A stretch of DNA of 6,227 nt from Sideroxydans sp. GTDB lineage: Bacteria; Pseudomonadota; Gammaproteobacteria; Burkholderiales; Gallionellaceae. Numbering within the stretch: position 1 is the first letter of the stretch; each line of letters starts with the position of its first letter. Location: positions 1-6,227 of the forward strand of contig JAGVFD010000100.1 of the NCBI GenBank assembly GCA_020057805.1, read 5' to 3'. Positions 5,989-6,227 of this stretch are shown here, in pieces. The notes under the pieces are model-generated. The model did not search any database and had not been told where the DNA came from. It was given only the letters and a program-made list of their open reading frames with translations. Both the position numbers and the translations under genes were made by a program.

Positions 5989-6227
5989 ATGCAAAAAATC
6001 ACTCCGTTTTTAACCTTTGCCACTGAAGCCGAAGAGGCGATGAATTTTTACCTCGGCATTTTCAAAAATTCCAAAGTGTTGAGCGTGAGCCGCTATCCAA
6101 AAGGCACTCCCGCCCCTGAAGGTAGTGTGATGACCGCCTGCTTTGAGTTGTTAGGGCAAACTTTTGTGGCGCTCAATGCAGGGCCGATGTTTCAGTTCAG
6201 CCCTGCGATTTCTTTTGTAGTGGATTG
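5989..6227 (+). CDS. PhnB-like VOC-superfamily protein, 3' end cut by window
   Basis: This open frame starts at ATG 5989, with GAGGA 4 nt upstream, and runs without a stop off the window end: 79 complete codons. The translation begins MQKITPFLTFATEAEEAMNF and continues with YLGIFKNSKVLSVSRYPKG, PEGSVMTACFELLGQTFVALNAGP and FSPAISFVVD. This is the N-terminal half of a PhnB-like/'3-demethylubiquinone-9 3-methyltransferase domain' protein of the vicinal oxygen chelate (glyoxalase/dioxygenase) superfamily, normally about 150-160 residues. Despite the domain name, methyltransferase activity is not established for these proteins. It is the third gene of the SRPBCC-DHFR-VOC operon. The family is clear; the function is unknown. 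Confidence 0.9.
   Translation, partial: MQKITPFLTFATEAEEAMNFYLGIFKNSKVLSVSRYPKGTPAPEGSVMTACFELLGQTFVALNAGPMFQFSPAISFVVD

Overview
The window looks like a piece of a betaproteobacterial chromosome, possibly of the Gallionella/Nitrosomonadales type. This rests on family-level resemblance of YaeQ, RF3, ArfB, YbcJ-like S4 and AlkD-like proteins to proteobacterial relatives, a moderately GC-rich base composition, and intergenic repeats of the 'CGTCATTCC...GGAATCCAG' kind. Placement below class level is a guess. Both window ends fall inside genes.

Layout, left to right. Positions 1-128 read on the minus strand as an uninterrupted internal piece of an APC-superfamily amino-acid permease. The plus-strand AlkD-family DNA alkylation repair gene (to 688) runs straight out of this antisense sequence, so its normal N-terminus is missing. 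This is a join between two unrelated genes, either a real rearrangement or an assembly chimera. Next, on the plus strand, is an AT-richer endonuclease/exonuclease/phosphatase (EEP) family gene (772-1548). Its stop codon overlaps that of the convergent yaeQ (1545-2090, minus).

Positions 2278-4689 (minus strand) hold a translation-termination and ribosome-rescue group: prfC (RF3), then a YbcJ-like S4-domain RNA-binding protein, then arfB (GGQ peptidyl-tRNA hydrolase). The last two are only 2 nt apart. Two different inverted-repeat elements bracket the ybcJ-like/arfB pair. At 2117-2243 each arm carries three CACAGAG heptamers on a strict 9-bp period. At 2926-3039 the element resembles neisserial dRS3/NIME structures.

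A 155-bp divergent intergenic region leads to a plus-strand operon of three small proteins: a membrane-anchored SRPBCC protein, a DHFR/RibD-C-domain protein, and a PhnB-like VOC protein cut by the window end. Each has a clear Shine-Dalgarno sequence and gaps of about 20 nt. Such families often cluster, but their substrates cannot be read from sequence.

I see no tRNA, rRNA, CRISPR array, transposase or phage gene. Most of the window is ordinary housekeeping or accessory content. The points worth a second look are the permease/AlkD junction and the two repeat elements. I did not find a convincing new multi-gene system.
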